From Glandiceps talaboti (taxonomy: Eukaryota; Hemichordata; Enteropneusta; Spengelidae), in contig NC_135565.1 in NCBI RefSeq assembly GCF_964340395.1, positions 8,889,242 through 8,953,241 on the forward strand: a DNA stretch of 64,000 nt, given 5' to 3'. The stretch's first letter is position 1. The number at the start of each line of letters is the position of its first letter. Below are positions 11,759-23,968 of the stretch, one piece after another. The notes under the pieces were generated by a model, which saw only the letters and a list, made by a program, of their open reading frames with translations, was not told the origin of the DNA and ran no database searches. Made by a program: the position numbers and the translations under genes.

Positions 11759-12431
11759 GAAAACACTTTTGTCTTTGGTGTCTTGTCACCAGAGACACTG
11801 CAAACATGGCACCTGACAAATGGCCATCAATTCAATGTAGAACCCTGTCACAGATTAAAGCAGACTATGCCAACTTCCAAGAAAATGGAAGTCTGATCAA
11901 AGATGCCAATCAATTCAACAACTGTGTAAGGCAACCATACTTTGACATACCATTGTGCAGGGTTAGTATTCACTTACATAGTAAAATTGATTGCAGCTTT
12001 GCTTCATTTTCAGGCACCACATACTAAATACTGATCATATCAATTCTTTCATATCACAGGTTGTTCTCCCTGTCCTGCATATTTCATTAGGCATTTTTCA
12101 TAAATTTTTCAAAGTACAACAATCTGCCTGCCAGCTACTTGACATCAAAATCTTCACCTTCTTGGTGAAATTGGATGACGTCGATGAGCCTGTCCTGCTG
12201 TCAGAGCAGTTTGAGGAGTATACCAAAATGGTTCATCAGATAGTACAACTTGAGTCCGAGGCTGATACTCTCAAAGAGACAGCTGACAATCTCAGCTGTC
12301 GAGTAGAGAGTGTTATGCTGCAGGACGACAGTGATGATGATAGTGATGATGATGACGGCGGTGTATCACTCAATGAGTTGAGACACATGGAAGAAACCAA
12401 AGCTATTTCTTACAAGCAGGCTGATGACAAG
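11759..12431 (+). CDS. transposase core exons 6-7
   Basis: Exon 11759-11961 reads GKHFCLWCLVTRDTANMAP, RTLSQIKADYANFQENGSL and NNCVRQPYFDIPLCR. Exon 12060-12431 reads VVLPVLHISLGIFHKFFKV, QQSACQLLDIKIF and an acidic run DDSDDDSDDDDGG near its end. CLWC looks like a zinc knuckle after the second Asp. LHISLGIF..FF is a helix conserved in this transposase family. Donor and acceptor phases agree (G|GA = Gly, then phase 0). Confidence 0.7.
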
Positions 12432-12698
12432 GTTAATAATATTTTGACTTTTTAGTGCAACTGAAATTGACATAAATGGAGAATAAATCAACACAATGGA
12501 AATGTTTTTGGGTGTCACCCATTACTTTACAGCTGACAATATATTGTGTGTTGGGTCATAATGGGTCAGTAGTTGAATGTGAGTGTAGAAACATACATGT
12601 ATATCACTAGGGCAATTACATTTTATATACAACATGATATGTATTCAATTCACAGGGTGAGATAAAATAACTATGTAATTGTGTGTATGTAATTTTAG

Positions 12699-13283
12699 AG
12701 AACAGAAGCAGAAGAACTGAGAGAGAAATTGCCTCTCCATGCAGGTTACACAGTGAAAGGTTTAGAGTCTGCTTTGGCAGGAATTAATATATACCTGCAA
12801 AGCTACCATAGCCAGGCCTTTGTAGGAAACCATGTAGACAAATGTTGCAAGGTTTGTAGGGGAAAAAATTCAAAATTAGAGTATTCTTGAAACCCCATGC
12901 ACTAAACAATTTGTTCTACTGACCCAGCTTATGCAATAGACAAGTGATAGTTTTATGTATTGGCTTGTTTGCATGTCTAACCTTCCAACAGTTTAGTCAT
13001 ACATTGTTTTGCATTGAAAAGGTTTCATTGTTACTAATTGTTACTAATTTTGTTTACAGTGTCAACTGTTGAAAAGTTTGTTTTACAGTTTACTATATTT
13101 TATTAGCATGCTTTGTTTCAGTTCCATATTCAGATTCTACCTAGTAATTTTCAGTTCTCAGTCTAATAATTTAACTTATTTAAAGCCGTAAAACACCAGC
13201 TTACTATATGACAGAGTGATGAAAACTACTGAGAGAGTTTGTCCCCAATTACTCCATGAAGCTCGTACAATTGTGGCAAAATA

Positions 13284-13336
<53 letters not shown>

Positions 13337-13996
13337 GCATGTGACATAGTTGACATTTTACAACGGTATCACAAAATGAACAAGCACAATATTTCAGTAC
13401 CAACTATTTTTCCATAGAAGTACAACAACCATAGTCCATAGAACACATTTTGTGTGTTTCTATCTTTGTAATTAAACTTTTCTCTTTACAGGTAGCCATT
13501 TAAGACAAAAGTACAAACTTGAATGACATTCTCAAAAACAATACTCAAACCGAGCATTGATTTTTCACTGAGATATTTGCGAACCCATTTGAGTCTCTGT
13601 GCATTTCCAAAATGTAACAATCTTTATTAGACACTTTAACAATTGATCTAGATCAAAGATAATAAATGTATAATTTTATCTGTTTATTTTTCTTTTATAT
13701 CTACAGAGTCAACAATTACCAAACTGATGGAACATTACAGGGTTTACTTCCTTAATGCAAACGTATTTCCTAAACTACATATGCTGGAGAGCGATGTTGT
13801 ACAGAGGGTGAGGGAATTTAAGTGTGGATTGGGGTTCTTTTCTGAACAGGGCATTGAAGCTATCCACCACAAATTCAACAAAAGTTTGGTAAATTTCCAA
13901 AGTATGCCTGGGGATGATCTGAAGAAAGTGCGGTGTTTAATGAATGACCACCATGTCACCGTACATCCAGACCAATGTAAACCAATAATTGCATGA
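12699..13996 (+). CDS. transposase core exons 8-9 (catalytic Glu) and C-terminus
   Basis: Exon 12699-12851 reads LHAGYTVKGLESALAGINI and SQAFVGNHVDKCCK. The last exon is in phase if the acceptor is ACAGAG|TCA at 13708: STITKLMEHYRVYFLN, FPKLHMLESDVV, then FKCGLGFFSEQGIEAIHHKF. SEQGIEAIH is the probable catalytic-Glu motif. The protein ends PDQCKPIIA at 13996. A (CA)n tract and AT-rich sequence lie in the intron. No Kelch (RAG2-like) ORF is visible on the opposite strand. Confidence 0.7.
13286..13334. repeat. (CA)n microsatellite
   Basis: About 24 CA repeats inside the last intron of the RAG1-like gene. Confidence 0.97.
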
Positions 13997-14641
13997 AGGG
14001 GGGACTACAAAAAGGGTGGCAAATAGGATAAAACAAAGTGAAGCTATATAAAAATGTAACTTAAATATGTAAATATGACAAAAATCAAATAAAATGTCAA
14101 TATTTTCAAATTTAACAGAATCATTGTTTACTTGAGTGAGTATTGCAAAAGTGTTATGTGTGTATTTGTGTGTCAGGTGCTCCTTATTGTGGAAAACAAT
14201 ATTGACGTCTGCATGTTTGAGTAATAATGTATACCCAGATAAAAGTGCCTGACATTGTAGTGAAATCTAGTGTAACTTTGTGAAGTTTTTGAGTAGCAGT
14301 AATATACAAACAAAAGCATGAGTTAACATCTCCATCACAAGTAAAAACAATGTTGTAAGTCCCTTTTCAAATCAGGTTTACATTATGTAATGAGAGCATC
14401 TATGTGATTGAAATTCAAAATAAACTATAAATATTAAAATTTCCTTTTAAATAATGACATTTTCATTATGCATCCAAACTTGGACACTTCATGACAAAAA
14501 ACCCGTTTTTTCAACAAAATATTAACTACAATAAGCAGTAAACTTGAGTTAACCAGTAAACAAAAGAATCATAAAGTGGTTGTTGAGGGCGCAATCCAAC
14601 ATGGCGGCTCTCTATCTAAGGCTATAGGAAAGACGTAAAAT
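13997..14641. other. 3' flank of the RAG1-like gene
   Basis: AT-rich, with AATAAA-like hexamers near 14086 and 14418 that could act as polyadenylation signals. No ORF with a domain. I found no matching terminal inverted repeat to the 5' flank by eye. Confidence 0.4.
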
Positions 14642-15802
14642 CTAGCACAGATTGGCGACGTAAGTAATTAAGCAGTGAGCCGATGCGGGGTAAAAATGGA
14701 CACTAAATTCTACACCCCTTACCCACAATGCAAGGTAGGGAGTGTAAACATTCTATCCAATTGAACACTATAACTATTCATGGGGTGGTTATCAAGATGT
14801 ATCCCGTTGTCATATGTTTACAGTTGCCATCAATGCTCCAAGCGGAACAATACTTCTAGCCTTAAGGAAAACAAGTTTTGTGTATTCGTCAAAGAGCTTC
14901 AAATCGCACTAATCATTGCCCACTAATTCACCTACGTTACTATCATATCAAACGAAAATTGTTGAATGTATGTATGAAATTTTTAATTTGGTTTTATTTT
15001 TAATTTGAGGAATTATAACTATCCTGTCCATGAGGTAGTTCTACATAGGCGGACAGGCTTTACTGTGTTTATAAGTCTTCATGGCATTGATTGCCAACTT
15101 ATAATGTTATTCGCAATATTTAGGCTAATGTGTTCAAATTTCGCTCGAAGACAGATTTTCCAAGTTCTAATATCTAGTGTAACTGTTAGAATGTTTCGTG
15201 TCTGTGTCGTTATCGTCTATTGTTAGTGGCATTCTCTTCGGTGTCAAACACACCTATAAATCTTCTCCACTAGCAAGTAAACAAGAACAAATGTTGAGAA
15301 CTACCTCATGCATGTCGAGGTTATTTCTTGTGAATTTCTCTCCTCTGCTCTCATTGAAAGCAAGGAGTGTTTAATAGGATTTCGCCATCGAGTTTGCATG
15401 TTTCACGCAAAACAACCTAGCACAGATTCTCGACGTACGTAATTAAGCAGCGATCTGGTGTGGTGTAAAATGAAAACTAAATTCTACACCCCTTACCCAA
15501 AATGCAAGGCGAGGAATGTAAACATTCTACCCATTTGAACACTATATACGTATTCACAAGGGTGGTTGTCAAGATGATCCATATTGTGATATGTTTACAG
15601 TTGCCACGAATGCACCAGGCGGAACCATACTTCTAGCCCTAAGGAAACAGGGTTTTGGTTGTACATTCGACAACGAGCTTCAAATCACACCAATCATTGC
15701 CTACTTCACCTACATTACTATCATATCAAATGAAAATTGTTGAAGGTATGTAAGAAATTTCTAATTTGGTTTTAAATGATAAATTATAACACTCCTATCC
15801 AT
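14642..15802 (+). repeat. two diverged direct copies of a ~390-bp segment
   Basis: Copy 1 (14642-15031) and copy 2 (15417-15802) both start CTAGCACAGATT, share ATTCTACACCCCTTACCC and ATATGTTTACAGTTGCCA, and end near a TCCAT. They are offset by about 775 bp with small indels. The unique spacer at 15032-15416 holds only a short unrecognised ORF (15005-15226). I recognise no coding content in the repeat. Confidence 0.9.
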
Positions 15803-16621
15803 TATCATTGCTGCATAGTATTCCAGTATGAGCGTCCACAATATTTTACTTGCCTTTGACAAGTTGCCTCGAGGCTAATATTGGAAAGCTTTCAGTAAGT
15901 ACAGGGGGCTGGGAGGATATCAGGCCCGGCCTGTTGCATAATATATGAATCCTTCGTGCTTAAAAAACATATGGCTTCCATTGAGTAAATAGTTATACAA
16001 GCGCCTAAAGTACGGCCTAATAAAACAATTGTGTGGTTCCGATTACGCTCAATTTAAGAAAAGTTGGGCTAGGTATATTTTTGATTTTTGTTTTATTTGT
16101 TTCTATGTGAGTGTCTAGTTCAGGTTTTCCATTGTTTTTCAAATGTTCTCTGTGTTGTTTACCTCTTCATATCAGATGCACAGCCATTGCAGATTGGAAG
16201 AACAGTTTTATTTTGTGCTTTTTAAGTTAATGTCAGTCTCCGCATCCACTATTTCCCATGAGACTTTGCGATTTTATTATTTTCTTTCTCGAATACGTAA
16301 AGAGGATTTAGGGTCGGCAAAGCTAGATGGCGTCGGGTAACCGGAACCAAACAATTACTTTGTGTCAGGTTTTAAAAAAAATAAGATATTGCATGGCGTT
16401 GGTGAGAGCAATGAAGAGAGTAAAAGATTAATATCTATAATTACACATACACTTATGTAACATTTCTCTTTATTTTGGTTGTTTGCAGACAACGAGTCAT
16501 ATTTTGGATTATCTATTTCCCCGACGATCACAGTCAACATCCCGAGGAAACAAACGTTTGCCGGAGACATGATAAGACTAATTCCTTAAATCTATATCCG
16601 CAGTAAGATATACCGAGTACA
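15803..16621. other. upstream region of the FN3-ZU5-Death gene
   Basis: It probably contains the promoter and 5' UTR of the gene starting at 16622. An acceptor-like ATCCGCAG about 20 bp before the ATG may mark a 5' UTR splice. Short ORFs on both strands have no recognised domain. Confidence 0.4.
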
Positions 16622-17348
16622 ATGCCTGACTATAAGCAGGTGTATATTAAATTTGTGCAAAAACTACAAGATTGCGTAACAAGCTTAGAGAATATTCAAC
16701 GTTGTCTGCTGGGAACATTAAGTGACCCCGAGGACTACTTCGAAAGAGTACATAATGAGCTATGTAAAATTTCTGAAGAGAGAGTGAGTACATTCACTTT
16801 GGAGAATACTGAAGATCTCAAGGTATTAGTGGACAGTTTGGATGGTAGTAAGCCCAAATTACTAGTACATTTTCTCGAGATAACTACAAGATGCAATGAC
16901 CTCATACCTGTACAGTATAGTAATTACTTTGAACCCCTTGTAAAAGAGTTAAGGATAGCTCATCAGTATATTGATGCAATACAATATGTGTATACGCAGA
17001 AAAGCAAGAATCGTCGTGAACGCAAGAATGCTACAAAGACGTATGAAGATCATATGCGAAAGCTTCAAGGTTTTCCACAGGGCGATAGGATTACTTTTCC
17101 AAAACCAAAGTCACAATGGATTAAAACTGTATCTTCTGAACATGACACAGAGAAATTTTCGGTCTTAACCCGACACTTACAATTCATTGATGTACTAAAG
17201 GTTTCCTTGTCGAAACTTGTGGAGACATGGTTCCCCGCATGGTTGATTGATAGGGGGGAATTCAGACAACAACAAGAGATCCACGATGACCTAAAAAGTA
17301 ACTTAAATTCTATACTTGTCTTCAATCCTGATAAAACTGGACCGAAAG
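16622..17348 (+). CDS. exon 1: helical N-terminal domain of the FN3-ZU5-Death protein
   Basis: Starts MPDYKQVYIKFVQKLQDCVT and runs 242 residues, with many amphipathic helices (NYFEPLVKELRIAHQYIDAI, RHLQFIDVLKVSLSKLVETW) and a basic stretch (QKSKNRRERKNA). It ends in DKTGPK with one base carried over (phase 1), joined to the next exon as an Asp codon. No family recognised; a helical oligomerisation or sensor domain is possible. Confidence 0.8.
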
Positions 17349-20300
17349 GTTAGTTATAAAAATCAACGGCTATTATTTGGCACACACTTTGAGAATAGGG
17401 ACTGGTGGATGGATGGACGAACGGACGATTGGATGGGTGGATGAATGAATCAATGAATGGATGGATGGATGGATGGATGATGGATGATGGATGGACAACT
17501 GTACGAACGGATGAACGAATCATTTTAGAATTGTTATGTACAACATGCCAATGTAGACTGATTTTGAATAAGAAATGTTATAATTCAGTACAAGAGTCAT
17601 TACAGTACATGCTCCTTAGAAGAGACAATGGATATTTTAAAGCATAGTAGATAGTTTCTTATTAATAATACATATCCGTTATTCTTGATGAAGTTGTGCA
17701 TGAAATATCGAAAGTGATATTTGACGTTATACGTCATGATGCATATAATACGCTAAACATCAGCTGAAACGGCCTTTCTAATATGCCGTATACGTATGCG
17801 GTTATCGAAGAAGCCCCAAAAAGATAAAAGATATGATTATTTGGCCACTAGGGGCGCTCTTTTAGAACCAGAAGTGAGGGCCAGAATTGTAGAGCATTGT
17901 GGCAAAACATAGTGGAGTCAATAGGCATCGTAACCACTGACTAAAGATTTTTTGTCATTCCCGTAACTTTACGCTATAATATTGCATTATCGCCTATCAA
18001 ATAACTAAATAGCAAATTAACCTCTGGTTCTCCTAATATTTTGCGTTAGTTTGGCTCTTCAATTCATGTACCGTTGGAGAAGTTGTAGCGATTACCGATT
18101 GCTTCCAGTCAAACATCGGAACGGAAAAGGGTACAAAAACAGAGGAAAGAACCCTCAAAATCACAATATACGCTACAGTTATTGCAGCTAGTATAAGAAC
18201 AATCTGATCATTAAAATCCGATGTAGATGTCGGCTAATCGTTCACTTTTGCTAATTTACTTTCGTTATTTTGACTTAATTGACCTCCTTGGTACATGTTT
18301 GATATCAATTTAGGCAAAATAACGAAGGTAAAATAGCAATATGAACAATTAGCCGACATCTACATCGGATTTTAATCAGATTGGTATGACATGGTTTGTG
18401 TGAACCACATAAACTTGGGGTGGGCGGTGTGGTACATCAATCATAATAGCAATATTTATGATTCGTTGCCGACTCAAGTTCATTGGGTTTTTTATACACT
18501 GGTGGCCATGAATAAAGATTAGCAAGCTTGCCAAAGTGTGATAGTAAAGTTGAGTATATCAATACAAATATGTTTATGCCAACTTATAACCAGTACATGA
18601 AATAGTTTCTTCCGGACAAAGTTTTATGACTTCACCCATGGTGCTACACCACTATTCTAATAAACAAGAAAGGCCTCAGTATGCGGTGACATCAATTACA
18701 ATATAAACATGTGGCTTGGTAATTGTCGATCGAACTCTCAATATTGCGCTCTAATTAGCTGGCAACATCGGTAGTTTGCTGTCCGGGAAATTAGTGCGAT
18801 GACTGTATCTAGAAGCTGTTGTCAGATTTGTAATTTTCTAATCGTTCTTTGGTCCAGCAACAAACATGTTCCCTGCTGTGTATTGTAGGTACTCCGTCAA
18901 ACTGTCATGATTTGAGGAGAGACGTTAAACTAAAATCACCAATGTCTACGGCCAAACGGGAGTAGCCAATGAAAAACCAGGAAAGGGCAAATTGTGTCAA
19001 AATTGAAGCTTGCGACATAGTCTGTAACAATCCTATAAAATGTGCGTACACAGCTCATGTGAATGGTCGTCCACTGTTATCTAAATGCCAGGAAGTGTCA
19101 ATCAAAACTTAAAACAATAAAGTTGTATGTTTTGACACATTGAAGTCTGTGTATGTCTGTCAGAATATTTCGTCTACACTGGGACGTATAAATTACTTGC
19201 GTCCGACGTATAAATTACTTACGTCCGACCTTCAAAATTGCCGGTAAATTGCTGATAAATGTGAAATTTCACTGTTTATATACCAGTAAATTGAGAATGC
19301 TGAATGCCAAAGTTCATGATTTCACCAGCATTGGTACAATTTTCACCGGCAACCTCCTAGGCTGCTCGGCCGCGGGAGTATGAACGAAGTAAAAGATTTC
19401 CAATTTTGAGATCCAATGACGTTATATAGGTGAAATCTCCAGCATGATTGCCTGCCGATGCGGTCTTACGGCCAGCCACAGATGTAATAATGGGAAGCTT
19501 AAATACCCCACCTCGATCTTCTTTTTTCTCGTGTTTGTCCAGCCAATACTTCAGGGAGACAACTGCAGAACTAATCATGAAAAATTAACAAAAACATTGC
19601 ATTGTCACACCACTTTAGGCAACGTTTCTTGACCAGAAACAACAACTTTCTTTAATAATATTTTCAGGGCAGATGGGCTTTGGTATCACAAATGTATGTA
19701 CTAAGTTATAATAAATTTGAAGGGTGCATTCTTGAGATATAGCCTAATTACCAAAAACCAATAATTATGTAAACTGTTTAATATACATGTGATGTTTACC
19801 CAAACCTAATCAGTTCTTGCCATTACCCTACGGTACACATGTGCCAAATTTCGTTTGAATTGAGTTAGCCGTTTTGGAGTAAACGATGATACAGACAGAC
19901 AGACAGACACACAGACAGACACAGATTTTCATTCAACCCCTAATGTAACCCCCTTCATTATGGAAGGATAAAATACAAACAAAAAGAAACAAAATGGCGA
20001 CTGATCTTTGCTATCAAAAATTTTAACACTTCATGGCAGTTTCCTCTATCAAACTCCAAACGAGACTATGGTCATGTACGATACTACATTATAAGTATGT
20101 CAAACAGTCCAAGGATTACTATTTGAAGAGGCCTCAGATCACCTGTGAGACGAGGTGGAGTCGAGTTAAATTTTAATTCCTGAACTGCTTCATATTTAGT
20201 ATTAACATTTCACCAAATATTGCCTCAATGATAACATTCACCATGACTTACTACTGTTCATGACCTACTATCTACTTGACCTAGACTTTATCTGTTATTT

Positions 20301-22137
20301 GTGTAATTGCCTAATGTAAAGTTTATGTATGTCAGTTGTCATTCATATAGTGTTGAACTCGCAGAAATATTCTATTTAGTACTCACTGTTTCACACCCTA
20401 AAGTTCTCGTCCGAGTCCTTTCCATGGATATGCAGTAACAATTGTTTCATGTCTATTACAAATGCCATGTATTCCTAGTCGGTGGGTCAAATCTGTGGGT
20501 ATCACTCCAGACAGGCAGCATTTGTTGTTGACCGAACATCACTATCCTAAGATCTAAAATCATACCCGCATACTTTCCCATTTTGTCATAAAGACTCATT
20601 TTCTTGCTGATTACTGATAGGTCAGTGGCAGTGTCAATTAACTTGGGTGGTTTCCGGTAACAAAACTGTACAAATGAATTACGCTTGTAATCCGACTGAA
20701 CTTGCAACTCAACATAAACACAATGGCTACGTTTGCATGCATTGTACGTTGGTTACCATAATGAAGCCTCCCATAATTACACAGGGAAGGGCGGGGGAAA
20801 TCTAGCACACTCTGTAGCGTAAATAATGACCCTCTGCCGATTCTGAATTCTCAAGGGTAAACCTCCATAAATTGTGTTTCTCTGCAGTTAATCAATCTTT
20901 AGTTGTGGTGTGGGGAGAGCAGTGGGTCTCACAGGAGAGAAGTTGTGAACAGTGTGGTATTATATTGGTGATAATCTGGTGGAGTGTGGAAACAATATGT
21001 TGACCTCTTTCCCAGCAATATCGGAGTCCTGAACTAGTAGTGAGAAACAGGCAGGCCCTAATGTCTTTAAATATTCTATCTAGTGTCAATGGAATGAATC
21101 GAGCCATTTCCATTGATGCTGGATATTGGGTCCATTTCTGTGCCTGGCCACATTTTAACCCAATCATTTCAAAATGTGTTAACAAGCTTTAAGGTGGGGG
21201 GAGGGGTCATGTTTTAGAGAAACGCAAGGTCACGTATTAGAAATAAATGGAATTGGATCATTATTTACACTATAGAATGTGCTGGGGAAGACTACACCCA
21301 TAGCAACAGCCAAATACAGTTGTGCTACAACGCCATTGGCACTATTTTTTTTAACCAGAGAACCCTGTCGACTTTGTTATATACTTATACAAAGATAAGA
21401 CACAGGTTGACAAGGTAAGATGACTCTTGCACACATGAAAGCCACCTGACAATACAGTCAGACACGCAAAGCAATATATAACTATTTACTTGTTTGTGTA
21501 TTCTCTTTGAATTTCCAAGCATAGGCATATAATAAATCGGTTATAACTCTCTATCATCATTTTGTTGATTGATCCGCTCATTTGTATGCTTTCATGGCAT
21601 CTCCGCAAGGTGACTCGTATGTTCTGGCTAGTAACTATAATTGATCTTGACATATAGCTTATCGTGTTATGTACCAGAACACCAATACGATTTCTTTTAT
21701 TTTCACTTGCGTAGATTTAAAGGTGGTGGCAGAGGAAACTACAAGTAGCACACTTACTGTAACCTGGAAGGCAGCTGGGAAAACAGATGGTTACCCTCAA
21801 CGCTTTTATATACAAGTGGAAGGGCAGCAACGTACTGACGAAATCCCTAACCCTACCAAAGACAACAATCGTTATCGCTACCGTCTGACAGACCTCAAAA
21901 ACGACACTGAATTCACTTTATCCTTATCAGCTAAGACAGACCTTGGAGCTGTTTTGAACAGTAAAAAGATAACAGTAAAGACAAACAAAATGAGTAAGTT
22001 AAACACTTTGAGCTAAATTATAACTACTTGCCTTACATGTGTATGTAATGAAACAGCAAAGCAAACAAATCTTTGTACAAGACATGCATCCACCCCACCC
22101 TATGCTCCTCCACCCCCGTACTCACATAGTAAAGGTA

Positions 22138-22209
<72 letters not shown>

Positions 22210-22212
22210 CAG

Positions 22213-22247
<35 letters not shown>

Positions 22248-23909
22248 ACTGTAGTAGACTATTTTATTATAGTGACATGAGGTAATAAGTCACCTTGAAC
22301 AAAAAAAGGATACATTGACAATATAGGGAGCTTACAGTAGTGAAAATATACATATGTACCGCGGTATTTCCCCCCCCCCCTTTTGAATCATGCATGTACA
22401 CTTACTCTTTATTTTTAATGATTCTGTAGAGGTAAAATCCCCATCTTGCATGCATGACTTCTGATTCCATACTTTGAATTGGACAACATAGTTTACAGGT
22501 CGCCGATTTGCACGCTTTTCCTCGGCGTTGTTATTATAATTAGAAATTGTTCTTTTCATGCTACAATCAATGTCTGTATTCGTAAATTTCATTTTACTAT
22601 TCGTCAATATCCATTCATGTGCTAACATGTATTTTTGTGTTGGTCAAAAAATATATTACTTACATTTGTGTTCGTCATTTTCAATACTGCTATTAATGTA
22701 TCGATTTTGTATTCGTAAATAATATTAACATTCATCAACATATTTTTATATTAGACAAATGTTATATTTGTTTGCCATAACCTTATTGCTTATTTTCACA
22801 TGCTACGATCCTTTTTCGGTTGTACATGAGAGCTTAATTTCAACTGGGTATTGATGCTTATTACTATTCAGGTGAAACATATGTGTATATGAAAAACCTT
22901 CATTACTATTCAACTCGTTGACGTAAATCGCGTGGTTTAGGAGCAATTGGTAGTCAGACGGAGTAAGTCGAAACTCGGTCGTGAAAGTCAGAGTCTTGAC
23001 TTCCTCCGTCCTCTAGTATAGGACTAGATTGTAAGCTATGACAGCATGTACGTTGATCCTCAATGTTTGTTAAATCAACGGACCTCTTTTAAGTTATCTA
23101 CCCGTTTCAAAGGGGAACACCACTCCAGGAAACATTTACATAAACCATGGGTTTCTAGGCAGTTATTTAATGACTTTATATCAACTACAGTTATTTGTGA
23201 TTTCAGAGAAACGTCAAGCTGATCTGGAGCCTTCATATGGTATCTTTGCTATGGGAACCAGCAGACATAATATGTTAATGGTTGACCAATGAATATTCAT
23301 GGAACCCAAGTGCCTATTTCTTTCAGTGTAAAACATCTCATAAATAATCCTTATGTTTATTCATGTTCATTAACATCATTTATTCCCTTCTCGTAAAGTA
23401 TTATATCTATTGAACCGAAATATTGCATTCATACAACCGAGATACAATGTCAAGTGCATTCCTATTGCTTGCTAGGACTGGTAACCAGGATTAGCTATGG
23501 TCACATATATACCTCTTTTTTCCAAAAATTGGATGAAATCAAATGCAAAGTATGTGTTTAATTACCCTAATCATTTTACAGTGATCAAAGCGCAGTTGGT
23601 AACTGAAACATCGTTCACATTAACATGGCCTACACAGACAAATATCCAATCGTTCAAGTTAGAGTATAGACCAGCGAATGAAAATACTCCACCTAATGAT
23701 CTAAGGATCAGTCCAAACGATGTACCATTTCGTCTTGATAATTTGACACCAGACACAGAATACCAGATACAAGTGACTGCTGAGCTGGAAGATGACAAGA
23801 CTTTATGGCATGATAGCGTCCGAGAGAAAACGAAAACAATGGGTAGGTTAAATTCTTCACATTCATCGCCCCCTCCCCCGCCCGCTTGCGCCCGTCCCTG
23901 TGCGCGCGC

Positions 23910-23968
<59 letters not shown>

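Larger units (their letters stand above)
5381..13996 (+). pseudogene. RAG1-like zinc-finger/DDE transposase gene, N-terminal half disrupted
   Basis: Exons: 5381-6481, 6758-7037, ~7460-7690, 10752-10994, 11113-11189, 11759-11961, 12060-12431, 12699-12851, 13709-13996. From N to C: a RAG1-type zinc-binding module (CRICAG...HPTRICKDCKRSLD), a second Cys motif (HPRTGSCPICTT), a RING finger, a C-x-C-His finger, then a transposase core. Candidate catalytic acids are D in VWVKIGGDHG (10816), D in LIVGDYEYLL (11144) and E in SEQGIEAIH (13844/13856). A CLWC knuckle follows the second D. Such cores cut and paste DNA in the RAG/Transib/CMC broad group; I cannot say which superfamily (RAG-like or an N-RAG-TP/Chapaev-type element). 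Lesions: frameshifts near 5640-5665, 6005 and 6960, and TAA at 6080. Exons from 10752 on are open and spliced in phase. A LINE and a minisatellite lie between exons 3 and 4. Confidence 0.75.
17349..21714 (+). other. intron 1 of the FN3-ZU5-Death gene
   Basis: 4.4 kb. It contains a GGAT-rich simple repeat (17405-17516), a 182-bp foldback element (18201-18382), two tandem copies of a 22-bp unit at about 19182-19226 (GACGTATAAATTACTTGCGT and a near copy) and a CAGA repeat near 19891-19921. No supported exon: ORFs at 19357-19632, 20456-20707 and 20892-21185 lack domains. Confidence 0.6.

Noticed and set aside
5000-14700. A RAG2-like (Kelch) partner gene or clear TIRs around the RAG1-like gene
   Set aside because: No Kelch-type ORF seen on either strand, and no convincing matched terminal repeats found by eye; a computed search is needed.
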